NCBI GenBank assembly: GCA_035530195.1
Contig: DATKVG010000107.1
Location: 1-17,931 of the forward strand
DNA from: JAPLKX01 sp035530195
GTDB taxonomy: Bacteria; Hydrogenedentota; Hydrogenedentia; Hydrogenedentales; SLHB01
DNA length: 17,931 nt
Direction: 5' to 3'
The translations under genes and the position numbers were made by a program. This document shows, piece by piece, positions 6,334 to 15,268 of the stretch (positions are counted from its first letter, which is position 1; every line of letters starts with the position of its first letter). The notes below the pieces were generated by a model. The model ran no database searches and had not been told where the DNA came from. It saw only the letters and a program-made list of their open reading frames with translations.

Positions 6334-7881
6334 TCATTCACGAGAAAGATAGAATTGGAGCAATTCCTGCATTTCTCTGACGATACTGTTATGCGGCGGA
6401 TCTTGGGCGAGGTTGTTCATTTCCTTCGGGTCACCGTCGTGATCGTAGAGTTCAGAGCCGGCGCGCCCCTCATCCCATTCGGTGTAGCGCCACCGCTCGG
6501 TACGCACGCTGCGGCCCATAATTTGCCCCGGCCCTCCTCGTTTGTTTGCGCCTGGTGCGGCCGCTTTGGCGCGCCGCGACACTTGCGAATACGCCGCGTG
6601 TTTCCATTTTGCTTTTGGGTCTTCCACGAGCGGACGCAGGCTGTAACCATCGGTTTTTGAAGCAGGAACGAAGCCACAGAGGTCCGTCAAGGTCTTGTGC
6701 AGCGAAACGAGTTCGACCGGCCGCCGACAGGTTTGACCGTTGGCCGGGTTGCCCGGCACCGCGATGATAAACGGCACGCGGGCAGACTCCTCAAAGATGC
6801 TCTTCTTCTGCCAGAGGTTTTTCTCACCGAGGTGATAACCGTGGTCGCTGTGAAAGACCACGATGGTCTTGTCGGCGAGATTCAGTCGGTCGAGGGCGTT
6901 GAGCAGATGCTCCACCTGGGCATCCATAAACGATGTAGACGCGTAATAGGCCTGAATAGCCTGTCTGCGCAGGTCGTCGCCCATAGCAAGTTCCGCCGGC
7001 TTCTGGTGAGAAAGTGCCGGTTCGGGAAAGAGTTCTTTCAAGTTGGGCGGGATCAAGGGCAATGCGATTTCGTCGCGCGGATACAGACCAAAATAGGGTT
7101 TGGGTGCGATAAACGGTGTGTGCGGCCGGTAAAAACCGACGGCAAGATAGAACGGATTGGGATCCGTTGCGTACTCCTCGAGCAACTCGACCGCCGCGGC
7201 GGCGCCTCTACCGTCGGTCTGCTCGTCATCGCCGCCCTCGGCGGCAAGCCAGCTTAACGTCCCGCCAGTGCCTCTGAGTCCCTTCCCGGTTACGGTCATG
7301 GCCTTCCCGTCGGGGCCCAGTTGAAGCACCTCGACCATCCCGATGTCGTCTACGTCGCGGCCCTTGGGATTCACTACTTTTTCCCATGACGCCGGGTCGT
7401 CAAGCCCGTTGGTGCCGATCTGTGAAGGTACGCCGTAGTGGTAAATCTTGCCGACGCGCGCGACCCGGTATCCTGCTTTCTGAAAGCTCTGAGGGATGGT
7501 CGACGCATCGGGCACGTTCTCGCGGAACTGTGTACGGTTCTCATAGACCCTTGTTGTGTCCGGCCGCAATCCGGTCATGAAGGAGGCACGGCTCGGGTTG
7601 CACAACGGAAACTGACAGTACGCCAGTTCAAATCGTACGCCCTGTTCCGCAAGACGGTCGATGTTGGGCGACTTCACGGGAAAGCCGTAGCAGCCCAACC
7701 GGGCGCAGAGGTCGTCGGCTATGATGTGCAGGACATTGAACCGTTTGGGCGGCGCGCCGGGTGCGGGTTGTTTCGTTTCCGCGCGGGCGATCCCGATCTG
7801 GCCAGGCAAGCCGATCCCCGCGTTCAGTAAGACTCCGGCCGTTGCCATACCCATAAACTCGCGGCGGTTGAGTGATCTCAT
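6334..7881 (-). CDS. Tat-exported sulfatase, iduronate-2-sulfatase-like
   Basis: This 515-residue type I sulfatase hydrolyses sulfate esters with a formylglycine made from cysteine. The catalytic motif CNPSRASFMTG starts at Cys94, Asp56-Asp57 (ADD) are metal ligands, and HSDHGYHLGE (about residue 350) supplies further metal and substrate contacts. The segment GFYRPHTPFIAPKPYF and the ending ELYDHDGDPKEMNNLA are typical of the iduronate-2-sulfatase-like subgroup found in planctomycetes and their relatives. RR at residues 6-7 followed by a hydrophobic run indicates Tat export. GGAG lies five bases before the ATG. A gap of 151 bases separates it from the sulfatase gene upstream, so it may belong to the same transcript or have its own start. 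Activity would need a formylglycine-generating enzyme encoded elsewhere. Confidence 0.93.
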   Translation of the reverse strand: MRSLNRREFMGMATAGVLLNAGIGLPGQIGIARAETKQPAPGAPPKRFNVLHIIADDLCARLGCYGFPVKSPNIDRLAEQGVRFELAYCQFPLCNPSRASFMTGLRPDTTRVYENRTQFRENVPDASTIPQSFQKAGYRVARVGKIYHYGVPSQIGTNGLDDPASWEKVVNPKGRDVDDIGMVEVLQLGPDGKAMTVTGKGLRGTGGTLSWLAAEGGDDEQTDGRGAAAAVELLEEYATDPNPFYLAVGFYRPHTPFIAPKPYFGLYPRDEIALPLIPPNLKELFPEPALSHQKPAELAMGDDLRRQAIQAYYASTSFMDAQVEHLLNALDRLNLADKTIVVFHSDHGYHLGEKNLWQKKSIFEESARVPFIIAVPGNPANGQTCRRPVELVSLHKTLTDLCGFVPASKTDGYSLRPLVEDPKAKWKHAAYSQVSRRAKAAAPGANKRGGPGQIMGRSVRTERWRYTEWDEGRAGSELYDHDGDPKEMNNLAQDPPHNSIVREMQELLQFYLSRE

Positions 7882-8032
7882 GGCTTCTCCTTCTTCGTTT
7901 CAGATCAGGCCATTTTGGCTCATAATAGCAGAGTGCCGCAAACGGAGTGCACGGCAGGCCAAGAACGGCTCGAATACGGCCACGAAAGACGCACACTCAA
8001 TCCGGCTCCTCGGAACGACTGCGGCCTTGCTT

Positions 8033-9448
8033 TTAAGGGTGGAGTATCTCGGCGTCCACAGAGCGGAGATACGCCATGAGTTCCAAGTGCAGTTCCCGCG
8101 TTTTGTCCGGCATGGCGGCGGCTAGATCGCGCATTTCACCGATATCGTCCTTGAGGTTAAACAAGAGCAGTTTTTCCGGCTTCCAGAACTTGACCAGCTT
8201 GTAGTCTCCCCTGCGAATAGCCGAGTGGGGATAGGTGTCGGCGTAGCGGTGAAACACCAGGCTGTCAACGGGCCGCTTGACGGGACCTTCGCCGCCGTTT
8301 TCGAGCAACGGGCGGAGGCTGCCGCCGTCGACGTCTTGCGGGAGGCTTTCCTTGTAGCCGGCGAGGTCGGCGAGGGTGGGCAGGAGGTCCCAACCCACGA
8401 TCGGCGTGCTGCAAAACGAATCTGGCTCCACGCCCGGCCCCCTGATGATGAACGGAACGCGGATCCCGCCCTCGAAGAGGGTCCACTTTCCACTGCGCAG
8501 CGGGTAGTTGCGGCTGACGTCATCCAGGGTCGTTGGATCGGCCAAATGCTTTTTTTGATCCGGCGGTATCCAGGGAACGGCGCCATTGTCCGCCATGTAG
8601 ATCACGTAGGTCGAATCGGCGATACCGAGTTCGTCGAGTTTATCCAGCAGCTTGCCCACCCCTGAATCGAGGTCTTCGGTCATACCCGCGAATGCCGGGG
8701 TTCGATGGATCTTGCCCTTGGGCCTCTCGTCAGACTTCTTGAGCGTTTCTGCACGTGTTTGCATGTCGACGTGGACCGCGTAATGGGAGACTTGCAGATA
8801 AAAGGGCCGGCCATCGCGCACCTGGCGCTCGATGAACGCATTGGCCCGGTCGGTGACGCTGAATATGCGCTTGGGGTCGTCCAATTCCTTGTAGCGGGTC
8901 CATTTTTCTTTCTTGTCGAAATTCGATCCCTCATTTCCGTTGCGGTTTCCGGTATTGCCGTCGCTTTCGTCGTAACCGAGATGCTCGGGGAGCAGGTCGC
9001 AACGCAGGTCCCATTTGCCGAAATGGGCGGCGGCATATTTTGGATTGACGGTTTTGAGCATGCGCGGTATCGTGAGCCTCCGCGTGTCCGGCGCGTAATT
9101 GGCTACAAAACGTTCGTTGCCCTGGCGCGCCGGCGTCTGCCCGAATTGGAGGCTGCGGCGCGTGGGACAGCAGAGGGCGGCAGGCGCGTACCCTTGGGTG
9201 AACCGCACACCTTGCCCGGCGAGCCGCTCGAGATTCGGCGTGAGGAAGTAGTCGCTCTTTGCGTCGTTGCGGGCGTTGTCCATCGAGACCGAGCTGCCGG
9301 TCCACCCCTGGTCGTCGCTGAGAATGAACACGAAGTTGGGCGCGGTCTCCCCGGCATAGCTACGGGCCGCATACAGAAGCGGGAAGACGCCGGTGAAGGC
9401 TAATGCCTGTTCCAGAAATTCGCGGCGGCCGGTTTCGTTTGAAGCCAC
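8033..9448 (-). CDS. Tat-exported arylsulfatase-family sulfatase
   Basis: This 471-residue type I sulfatase has RR at 8-9 with a following hydrophobic stretch (Tat signal), SDDQGW at 44-49 with the paired metal-binding aspartates, and the formylglycine motif CCPTRRS, in which Cys93 is the residue to be modified (C-x-P-T-R with x = Cys). HFGKWDLR corresponds to the conserved GK-W/H region, and YMADNGA carries the distal metal ligands. The C-terminal part (RRGDYKLVKFW, LFNLKDDIGEMRDLA) is standard for arylsulfatase A-like enzymes. The start codon is GTG, strongly supported by AGGAGG seven bases upstream. The gene begins 40 bases after the propeller gene's stop, consistent with the same operon as the GH30 and CE15 genes. 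The exact sugar sulfate is unknown. Confidence 0.93.
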   Translation of the reverse strand: MASNETGRREFLEQALAFTGVFPLLYAARSYAGETAPNFVFILSDDQGWTGSSVSMDNARNDAKSDYFLTPNLERLAGQGVRFTQGYAPAALCCPTRRSLQFGQTPARQGNERFVANYAPDTRRLTIPRMLKTVNPKYAAAHFGKWDLRCDLLPEHLGYDESDGNTGNRNGNEGSNFDKKEKWTRYKELDDPKRIFSVTDRANAFIERQVRDGRPFYLQVSHYAVHVDMQTRAETLKKSDERPKGKIHRTPAFAGMTEDLDSGVGKLLDKLDELGIADSTYVIYMADNGAVPWIPPDQKKHLADPTTLDDVSRNYPLRSGKWTLFEGGIRVPFIIRGPGVEPDSFCSTPIVGWDLLPTLADLAGYKESLPQDVDGGSLRPLLENGGEGPVKRPVDSLVFHRYADTYPHSAIRRGDYKLVKFWKPEKLLLFNLKDDIGEMRDLAAAMPDKTRELHLELMAYLRSVDAEILHP

Positions 9449-9488
9449 GTATGTTCCTCCTGCAGTGCTTCGTTAATGAGGATCCGAA

Positions 9489-10805
9489 TCAGGAACCTTC
9501 CTTTGGGCCGGTTTTCAGCAGCCGCACAATAAACAACTGCCGCGTACGTTCGGCGTCATCCGCAATGCCCGGGACCAGAATGGCGGTCCCGCTGCGATTC
9601 CAGAGGGGCGCGGGGTCCAGCCGGAGGTCGCCGGAAGTCCAATGGTCAACATCGAACCCCGGTGTCCGCACATAGGCTCCGTCCGAGTGCCGGTAGAACA
9701 CATAGAAGTTCTGCTGGCCAATCCGGTAACCGTTAACCAGCCAGGCGGCATCAGGGGATAGGGCGACGTCGCCATCCGGCTTTGGAAATATGTCCGGACT
9801 GCCCAGCACGTTGGCAATTGCCTGCTTTGAGGTGTGGTAGATGATCTGCTTGCCGTCCTGGCCGCCAAAAATGCCGTACCCGGTATCCCATTCCGGATGC
9901 CCGCCCACGTGCGCATGCCTGGTCAGTTCCGAGCCGTCCGGATTGACCGTAAACGGCACGTCGACGCGCCCGGCGCCGCCGCCGCGGCTCCGGGCGAAAA
10001 AGTAAATTCGGTCGTCTTTCCGGTTCCAGAGCGTATGGTTGATGAACAGCGCTTTCCGGTCGATATCGGGGTACAGGCCGCGGAGTGCGTCCGCCAATTG
10101 CTTGTACGAGACGATCAACTTCTTTTCCTTTGTGGCGACGTTGATGCGGAAAATACCGTCGTCTTCGGGAGCGTTGACGTCTTTGGTCCAGTCATCGGCC
10201 TCGGGATAGCCGGTGACCGGCCGCAGCCGCGCCAACCGGCCGTAGTTGAGCCCGAGAAAGAGCCCGCCGTTTTCTGCGACGCCGCTGTTTCCCACCGGCG
10301 TATCGGCGAAACGATATTCCTTTACGCGCTCGCCCTTCGAGATGTCGAACAGGACACAAAACACGCGGTTGGTTTCCGGGTCGCGGTCGTTGAAGAAGAA
10401 TTGTGTCTCCGGCGACTCTGGATTCCAGTACAGCATGGTTCCCTGTTGCGGATTCCACGCGCGTGTCTTGTCCACGACGGTGATGGCGTAGTCTCTCTGC
10501 GTGTCGATGAGTATGATGTCCGCCGCTTCACCGGCGGCGGGCATATGGTCCTGAAACCCGGTTTGCATCGCAACGATATATCGCTCACTCTGATTCCACG
10601 GGACGGTGCGCGCATGCCCGATGTAGCCGAAGAAATGGGTCTGGGGACCGAACGTAATCTGTTTTATGTCCACCGCGAGGCCGGCGTCTTCCGCAAGTAA
10701 TCCGCCCGCCATGCCGACGGCCATCAGCGCCACAACGCATGGCATAATCCGCTTCATCATGCCCGGCCGGTTTGCGTTCCTCTTGGGCTTCGAGTCATCC
10801 GTCAT
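9489..10805 (-). CDS. Exported beta-propeller protein, PD40/PL22-like
   Basis: This 438-residue protein has repeated beta-propeller-like blades, seen as recurring segments such as WNPESPETQFFFND, HTLWNRKDDRIYFFA, HPEWDTGYGIF, VALSPDAAWLVNGY and LWNRSGTAILV, spaced through the whole chain. The pattern resembles TolB/PD40 propellers and the oligogalacturonate-lyase (PL22) fold, but I cannot show catalytic residues. The ATG at 10805 overlaps the TGA of the sulfatase upstream (ATGA), which suggests translational coupling. A second possible start is MMKRIM at residues 16-17. Either way there is a signal peptide (MKRIMPCVVALMAVGMAGG) cut near LLAED, so the product is exported. Its place inside the GH30-CE15-sulfatase run suggests a carbohydrate-binding or lyase role, which is inference. 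Confidence 0.8.
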   Translation of the reverse strand: MTDDSKPKRNANRPGMMKRIMPCVVALMAVGMAGGLLAEDAGLAVDIKQITFGPQTHFFGYIGHARTVPWNQSERYIVAMQTGFQDHMPAAGEAADIILIDTQRDYAITVVDKTRAWNPQQGTMLYWNPESPETQFFFNDRDPETNRVFCVLFDISKGERVKEYRFADTPVGNSGVAENGGLFLGLNYGRLARLRPVTGYPEADDWTKDVNAPEDDGIFRINVATKEKKLIVSYKQLADALRGLYPDIDRKALFINHTLWNRKDDRIYFFARSRGGGAGRVDVPFTVNPDGSELTRHAHVGGHPEWDTGYGIFGGQDGKQIIYHTSKQAIANVLGSPDIFPKPDGDVALSPDAAWLVNGYRIGQQNFYVFYRHSDGAYVRTPGFDVDHWTSGDLRLDPAPLWNRSGTAILVPGIADDAERTRQLFIVRLLKTGPKEGS

Positions 10806-12208
10806 ACCGGCGCAATCCGCGGGAAATTGTCTTTCGTTTCAGCGGCCCAGTCCTGCAGCATCCGCCGGTGGGCGTTCAGCGCGCCGCTATGTTCGGGAGA
10901 GACGGCGAGGTTTACCATTTCTCCCGGGTCATTTCCCATATCGAACAGTTGTTCCCGGAGGTTGCCCTCGGAATAGACGATATACTTGTGTTTGGCGGTC
11001 CGGACCATGCGCCCCATGGGGCCGGTATGCTCGAACGGCGGCGTGTTGGTGAATTCGCCGAACTCTGTTTCCGTGACGACGTAGGGGCGCAAGGGTTTCC
11101 CTTCGCCAGTCTCGACTATACCGCGCAGGCTATGCCCCCGGAGTCCGGGGGGGCCGGGAACGCCCGCATAGTCACACACCGTGGGGAAGATGTCCAGGCC
11201 CGTGGAGACGAGTTGGGTCTGATCGATGATGCCCGGGCGAGTTCGCCCTTTTTGTGCGATGATAAACGGGACGCGCGTGGTCTCTTCGTAGAGGACTTGT
11301 TTCTGGTTCCAGTGATGGGCGGCGGAGCCGTCGCCGTGGTCGCTGACAAATACAACCACGGTGTTTTCTTCCTGCCCGGTGCTTCTGAGTGCCTCGAGCA
11401 CTTCGCCTATGCGGCGGTCCACCAACTCGATCATCCGATAATAGGCCCACCGGTACTGGCGCCACTTGCCGGGCGTCCAGTCCGCGGTAGGATGAATGCG
11501 TTCGCGATATTTTTCTTGCACCTTCCGAATCACGTCGGGCTCGTTGGCGCCAATTGCGTGGTTTGGAGGCAACTCGGGACATTGCTCGGGCGGGGGCGCA
11601 TCTCCGATGGGCCCATTCTTGAAACTTTCTCCGCGCGCCCATTGGCAGATGTCATGCGGGTCGATGAATGAAGCCACCAGAAAGAACGGTTTATCGCGTT
11701 TCTGTTTGATGAACGCCGAGCAGTCCTCCGGGGTTTCCGGGTCCTTGTGGATGGACATGTAGTCGAAACCATGAATGTCTTTTTCCTTTTCGGGAGCCAG
11801 CAGGTGCCATTTCCCAACGCAGCCCGTGTCGTACCCCGCATCCCGCAGCGCGCGGCCGAGCATCGGGAAATTCCGAATTGCCGCGTGCGGGCGGATGTTC
11901 TTGTACACACCCATTTCGTGCGGCATCCGGCCGTTGAACATGCTCACCCGAGACGGAACACATACGGGGTTGGCGCAATATGCGTTCCTGAACAGCGTGC
12001 CGTTGGCCGCCAGACTGTCCATGGCCGGCGTGCGCACATCCCGGTTGTCGGCGCAACTCATAGCGCCGGCAAACTGCTGGTCGGTCATGATCAACAAGAT
12101 GTTCGGGCGGGCCGGTGATTCGGCGGCGTCTGCGTGGCGGATTCCCGCGGCGCTGCTCAGAATGGCCGCGGCCGAAGTCTTGATAAACGCGCGGCGTGTG
12201 AACCGCAT
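10802..12208 (-). CDS. Tat-exported sulfatase with CVPSR active site
   Basis: This 468-residue type I sulfatase has RR at 5-6 before a hydrophobic stretch (Tat signal), ILLIMTDQQ at about 37-45 with the metal-binding aspartate, and the formylglycine motif CVPSRVSMFNG at Cys83. GKWHLL, FVSDHGDGSAAHHW and the acidic/His cluster near residue 310-325 complete the usual active-site set. TDQQ in place of ADD places it in the choline-sulfatase/heparan-sulfatase-like part of the family, which includes many polysaccharide sulfatases. It starts 22 bases after the CE15 stop and overlaps the next gene's start by four bases, so the three genes are almost certainly co-transcribed. The substrate is unknown. 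Confidence 0.93.
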   Translation of the reverse strand: MRFTRRAFIKTSAAAILSSAAGIRHADAAESPARPNILLIMTDQQFAGAMSCADNRDVRTPAMDSLAANGTLFRNAYCANPVCVPSRVSMFNGRMPHEMGVYKNIRPHAAIRNFPMLGRALRDAGYDTGCVGKWHLLAPEKEKDIHGFDYMSIHKDPETPEDCSAFIKQKRDKPFFLVASFIDPHDICQWARGESFKNGPIGDAPPPEQCPELPPNHAIGANEPDVIRKVQEKYRERIHPTADWTPGKWRQYRWAYYRMIELVDRRIGEVLEALRSTGQEENTVVVFVSDHGDGSAAHHWNQKQVLYEETTRVPFIIAQKGRTRPGIIDQTQLVSTGLDIFPTVCDYAGVPGPPGLRGHSLRGIVETGEGKPLRPYVVTETEFGEFTNTPPFEHTGPMGRMVRTAKHKYIVYSEGNLREQLFDMGNDPGEMVNLAVSPEHSGALNAHRRMLQDWAAETKDNFPRIAPV

Positions 12209-12230
12209 ATGTCCTTCTGCTCCTCTCCGT

Positions 12231-13502
12231 CTACGGGTTCTTTTCCTTGAAGTGAACGTCTATGAATTCCAGGATGCGGGCCCAATCGTAGCGTTCTACG
12301 GAGTGGCCACCCTCGCGAATGTGATAGCCCACATCGCTCTCGATGACGGCTTCACCCACGGGCGGCGACGCTTCCGAAGTCAGGCCGGTCTTACCAAGCA
12401 AACCGTAGACTTCACTCGCGTAGAAGGCGCTGAGGTACTCGCCACGCGGGTCGGCCCATGTGTCTTCCACGCCGCTGTAGACGTATACGGGCCGCGGCGC
12501 GATCAATGCCAGCAGCATGTGCTGATCCACCGGCAAGTCGCCTTCCTGGCCTGTGAATTTCCATGCGTTCCGGCAAAGCCAGTAGGGAAAGCGTGTGACC
12601 ATCTTTTCGAGGGTTTCACCCGATCGCCTGCGCCAGAGGGCCGCACCGGCGCAACCGGACTGGGCCGAGATGGCCAGGGCAAAACGCTCGTCCTGCGCGG
12701 CCGTCCAGAGCGTGGCCTTGCCCATTTTCGAGTGTCCCATGAGCGCCACGCGCACAGGGTCGATGTCGCTGCCGGTCTCCAGGTAATCCATGGCACGCAT
12801 GGCGCCCCAGGCGACTGCGGAAAGTACCCCCCACTCGTTCGCCTTGGGAAAACTCTGCCCTGCTCTGTAGAACAGCGGATGGATCCCCTTCTGGAACTCG
12901 ACTTCGTTGTGGCCCACCAAATCCTGCTGATACACCGCGACGAAGCCATAGCCCCGGTCGAAAAAGTCGCCGAGCGGCCAGCCATTTCTCAATTGGTCTG
13001 GTTTGTCGGGATGTTCCCGGAATCCCGGGGAACGCGTATTATCGAAACTGTGCATCATCAACGCCGGCACGGGCTTGCTCGCCTTGTTGGGCACGAAAAC
13101 GAGGATGAGCATTTCCGCCTGGCCCTTGTCGTTTTGGAAGTGAATCCGTACGTCCTTCCGCGTCGCTTTGCCCTTCATGAATTTCGGGTCTGTTTTCACA
13201 ACCTCGAACTCCGTCTTGATTGGGCTCTCCGGTTCAGGAACGCCGCCATAAACGAGATTGCTGAACAGCGCGAGAATCTGCGGGCGGCGGATCGTGCGCC
13301 ATTCCTCGGGCGTTGAGATGCGATTGCCCTCGGCCGTCACCAGAAGCGGAGGCAGATCGTATCGGGGCACTTTGCCTTCGTCGTAATTTACGTCGCTATC
13401 GAGTTCCTTCGATTGCCCGGCGCCGGCCATTGATGCCAAGCCGCACAAAATCAAGACCGTGAACGGGATGGTTACCTTTTGCATGCTCTTGACCTTTCTC
13501 AT
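12231..13502 (-). CDS. CE15-type glucuronoyl esterase, exported
   Basis: This 423-residue alpha/beta hydrolase resembles bacterial carbohydrate esterase family 15, which cleaves esters on the carboxyl group of (4-O-methyl)glucuronic acid. The nucleophile is Ser258 in VALMGHSKMGKATLW, the family signature. SGCAGAALWRRR (282-293), DQHMLLALIAPRPVYV (326-341), WADPRGE (349-355) and the catalytic histidine region YHIREGGHSVERYDW (393-407, likely His400) all fit. Residues 1-30 form a signal peptide, so the enzyme acts outside the cytoplasm. Two starts are possible, ATG 13502 and ATG 13484 (residue 7); the second has AAGG eight bases upstream. The gene lies 57 bases after the GH30 stop and 22 before the sulfatase. 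With a GH30 enzyme it suggests uronic-acid-bearing polysaccharide; CE15 enzymes have mainly been studied on lignin-glucuronoxylan esters. Confidence 0.85.
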   Translation of the reverse strand: MRKVKSMQKVTIPFTVLILCGLASMAGAGQSKELDSDVNYDEGKVPRYDLPPLLVTAEGNRISTPEEWRTIRRPQILALFSNLVYGGVPEPESPIKTEFEVVKTDPKFMKGKATRKDVRIHFQNDKGQAEMLILVFVPNKASKPVPALMMHSFDNTRSPGFREHPDKPDQLRNGWPLGDFFDRGYGFVAVYQQDLVGHNEVEFQKGIHPLFYRAGQSFPKANEWGVLSAVAWGAMRAMDYLETGSDIDPVRVALMGHSKMGKATLWTAAQDERFALAISAQSGCAGAALWRRRSGETLEKMVTRFPYWLCRNAWKFTGQEGDLPVDQHMLLALIAPRPVYVYSGVEDTWADPRGEYLSAFYASEVYGLLGKTGLTSEASPPVGEAVIESDVGYHIREGGHSVERYDWARILEFIDVHFKEKNP

Positions 13503-13559
13503 ACAGAGTCCAATATCTTCTTGAACCGCTTCATCAAGGACGAAGACACTCCGGCCACC

Positions 13560-15152
13560 TTAAGATGATGTGCTCAATGTACCGACAAGGGTTACCGCCG
13601 ACCGTCCCGGCACGACATAGGCGGCGCCTCCGTCCACGGCTGGATACGCCCTCAGGTCATCGTTCTCGGACGTCACATGGGGCGTAAAGGACTTCACAAC
13701 CGTGCCTGCGGGAAGGCCCTCCAGCTTCAGTGAGACCGTTGCCTTCGTTTCAGCCATGTTGATGAAGACAATTGCAATGTCATCACCCGCCGCGCTCTTG
13801 TACGCCGACCCGAGGAGCCCGTAGAGGTCGTCCGCGCCTTGGAGTTCAACGCGTTTCGCACCGGGCCGGATGAAGCGGGCGTAGTTGCCGAACACCCACA
13901 GCAGTTTCGCCGGGTAGATGGTCTCCGGATCGCCCTCCTTCCCGTAATCCGTGTAGATGAGGCCGTCCTTGTAGTCGGCGGTTGAAAGGGCTGTCCACCA
14001 TTGCCAGGCCGACACGTTGGTGAGAACCAGATCATGGTGGATCACGCGGGCAACGTCCAGGGCCGTCTTCATACCCAAGTCCCGGCCTCCTCCTCCTGCG
14101 CCTTCGGGGCCTTGCATCACACAATACTCGGTCTGCCAGAAGCGCCAGCCCGGGTACTCTTGCAGTTTTTCGCCCAGTTTCCTGCGTTGCCATAGAAACA
14201 ATCTCGGCAACAGATCGCACTGGTACGAATGCCAGCCAATCACGTTGCCAAGGTACTTGTTGACCTCAGGGTTGCCGCAGAACTCGTCGAGGTAGTCTCC
14301 GTATTTCTCCCTGTATTGTAACGTTGTGAAAGCGGCCTGCGCGCGCATGTCGGCCATATGCCCGCTCTCGACTCCCAGGATTTTCGTATCGAGACCCTGC
14401 TGTTCCAGTTCGGTTCCAAGCGCCAGGATGATCGTTTTGATGTCCGCATTGCTTGCCCGGTTTCCTTCCTGACTCTGCCCGTTCCAGTCCCACTGCGGCT
14501 CGTTGACAGGACTGACCCAGTCGAAGTCGATTCGGCGCGATGCGTCGGGATGGTCGCGGAAATGCTTCAGAATATCGGCGAGATAGCGTGCGAATTGTCC
14601 TTCGTAACCTTCTTTGAGGTTCGTCGTGCCGAGGTCAGGGGAACAGTGCGACAGCCCGTTGCGCGTCATCCGTGTGGGCGGGCTGTTCACAAACGCCACG
14701 AACTGGTCGACACCCCGGGCCTTGGCCGCTCCCAGAAACCATTGTTCGCTTGCCTGCCGGGACCAGTCGTACTCGCCTTCGGCCACCTCGAAGGTCTCGG
14801 CGGTTCGCGATACATTCCCGATCTTGCCGGGGTCTTTTCCGGCGCCCAGGTTGAATCGCCAACAGGACAGCCCGATACCTTCCGTGGTCGAGAACAGGAG
14901 ATCGGCGAGTCGGTTCCGGTTCTCGAGCGACCACGCGCCGATCATCTGAAAGCGCCAGCAGTCCGACGCACCGAAGTTGTCGATAACTTGGTGTTCAACG
15001 CTCCAATCCACCGCGACCTTGTGCACGCCGTCGGCGGATTCAGACACAGCCGGCGCGCGGGAAACGGCGTCGAACGTCGCACAGCCGGCCGCCAAGACTG
15101 CGGCGAAAGTTAGCAGGAACAGTGTTCCGTTCCAAACATCCTTGGTTCGCAT
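13560..15152 (-). CDS. Lipoprotein glycoside hydrolase, GH30-type
   Basis: This 530-residue protein has a (beta/alpha)8-type glycosidase domain resembling GH30. The acid/base is Glu218 in SPVNEPQWDW and the nucleophile Glu342 in WRFWQTEYCVM, the NEP...TEY spacing expected for this clan. IDNFGASDCWRF and GLSCWRFNLGAG are the characteristic early segments, and a beta-sandwich-like tail follows after about residue 430. The N-terminus MRTKDVWNGTLFLLTFAA (with LAAGC following) has a lipobox, so Cys24 would be lipidated and the enzyme membrane-anchored. The frame is open to 15203, but ATG 15152, with AAGGA ten bases upstream, puts the signal sequence at the front. The gene leads the esterase-sulfatase run. 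I cannot choose between the known GH30 activities (beta-1,6-galactanase, glucuronoxylanase, beta-1,6-glucanase and others). Confidence 0.85.
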   Translation of the reverse strand: MRTKDVWNGTLFLLTFAAVLAAGCATFDAVSRAPAVSESADGVHKVAVDWSVEHQVIDNFGASDCWRFQMIGAWSLENRNRLADLLFSTTEGIGLSCWRFNLGAGKDPGKIGNVSRTAETFEVAEGEYDWSRQASEQWFLGAAKARGVDQFVAFVNSPPTRMTRNGLSHCSPDLGTTNLKEGYEGQFARYLADILKHFRDHPDASRRIDFDWVSPVNEPQWDWNGQSQEGNRASNADIKTIILALGTELEQQGLDTKILGVESGHMADMRAQAAFTTLQYREKYGDYLDEFCGNPEVNKYLGNVIGWHSYQCDLLPRLFLWQRRKLGEKLQEYPGWRFWQTEYCVMQGPEGAGGGGRDLGMKTALDVARVIHHDLVLTNVSAWQWWTALSTADYKDGLIYTDYGKEGDPETIYPAKLLWVFGNYARFIRPGAKRVELQGADDLYGLLGSAYKSAAGDDIAIVFINMAETKATVSLKLEGLPAGTVVKSFTPHVTSENDDLRAYPAVDGGAAYVVPGRSAVTLVGTLSTSS

Positions 15153-15252
15153 TATCGTAGCTTCCTTCGGTGCCAATAGCCATTCGACATACTTTCGACA
15201 CATGACCAGAGTACACAGTCAGCCCTTACCCCGGTCTTTCTGAAGACAATGG

Positions 15253-15262
15253 GGACCGGTCC
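15253..15262. repeat. Short perfect palindrome
   Basis: GGACCGGTCC is a perfect 10-base palindrome, flanked by ACAATGG on one side, and lies seven bases from the hairpin at 15269-15301. The motif 'ACAATGGGGAC...GTCCC' resembles small palindromic repeats scattered in intergenic DNA of some planctomycete-like genomes, as far as I recall. There is one copy in this window, so repeat status is not demonstrated here. Confidence 0.3.
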
Positions 15263-15268
15263 TAACAA

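Noticed and set aside
8670..8710. HRTPAFAGMT within the sulfatase, similar to translated intergenic repeats ('SPAFAGMT')
   Set aside because: The segment aligns with the normal family region before TEDLDSGVGKLLDKLDELG, and the DNA has no extra length or inverted repeat, so it is ordinary protein sequence rather than a repeat insertion.
11775..13316. 513-codon plus-strand open frame
   Set aside because: Antisense to the sulfatase at 10802-12208 and the CE15 gene, both of which have full family motifs. The translation shows no domain.
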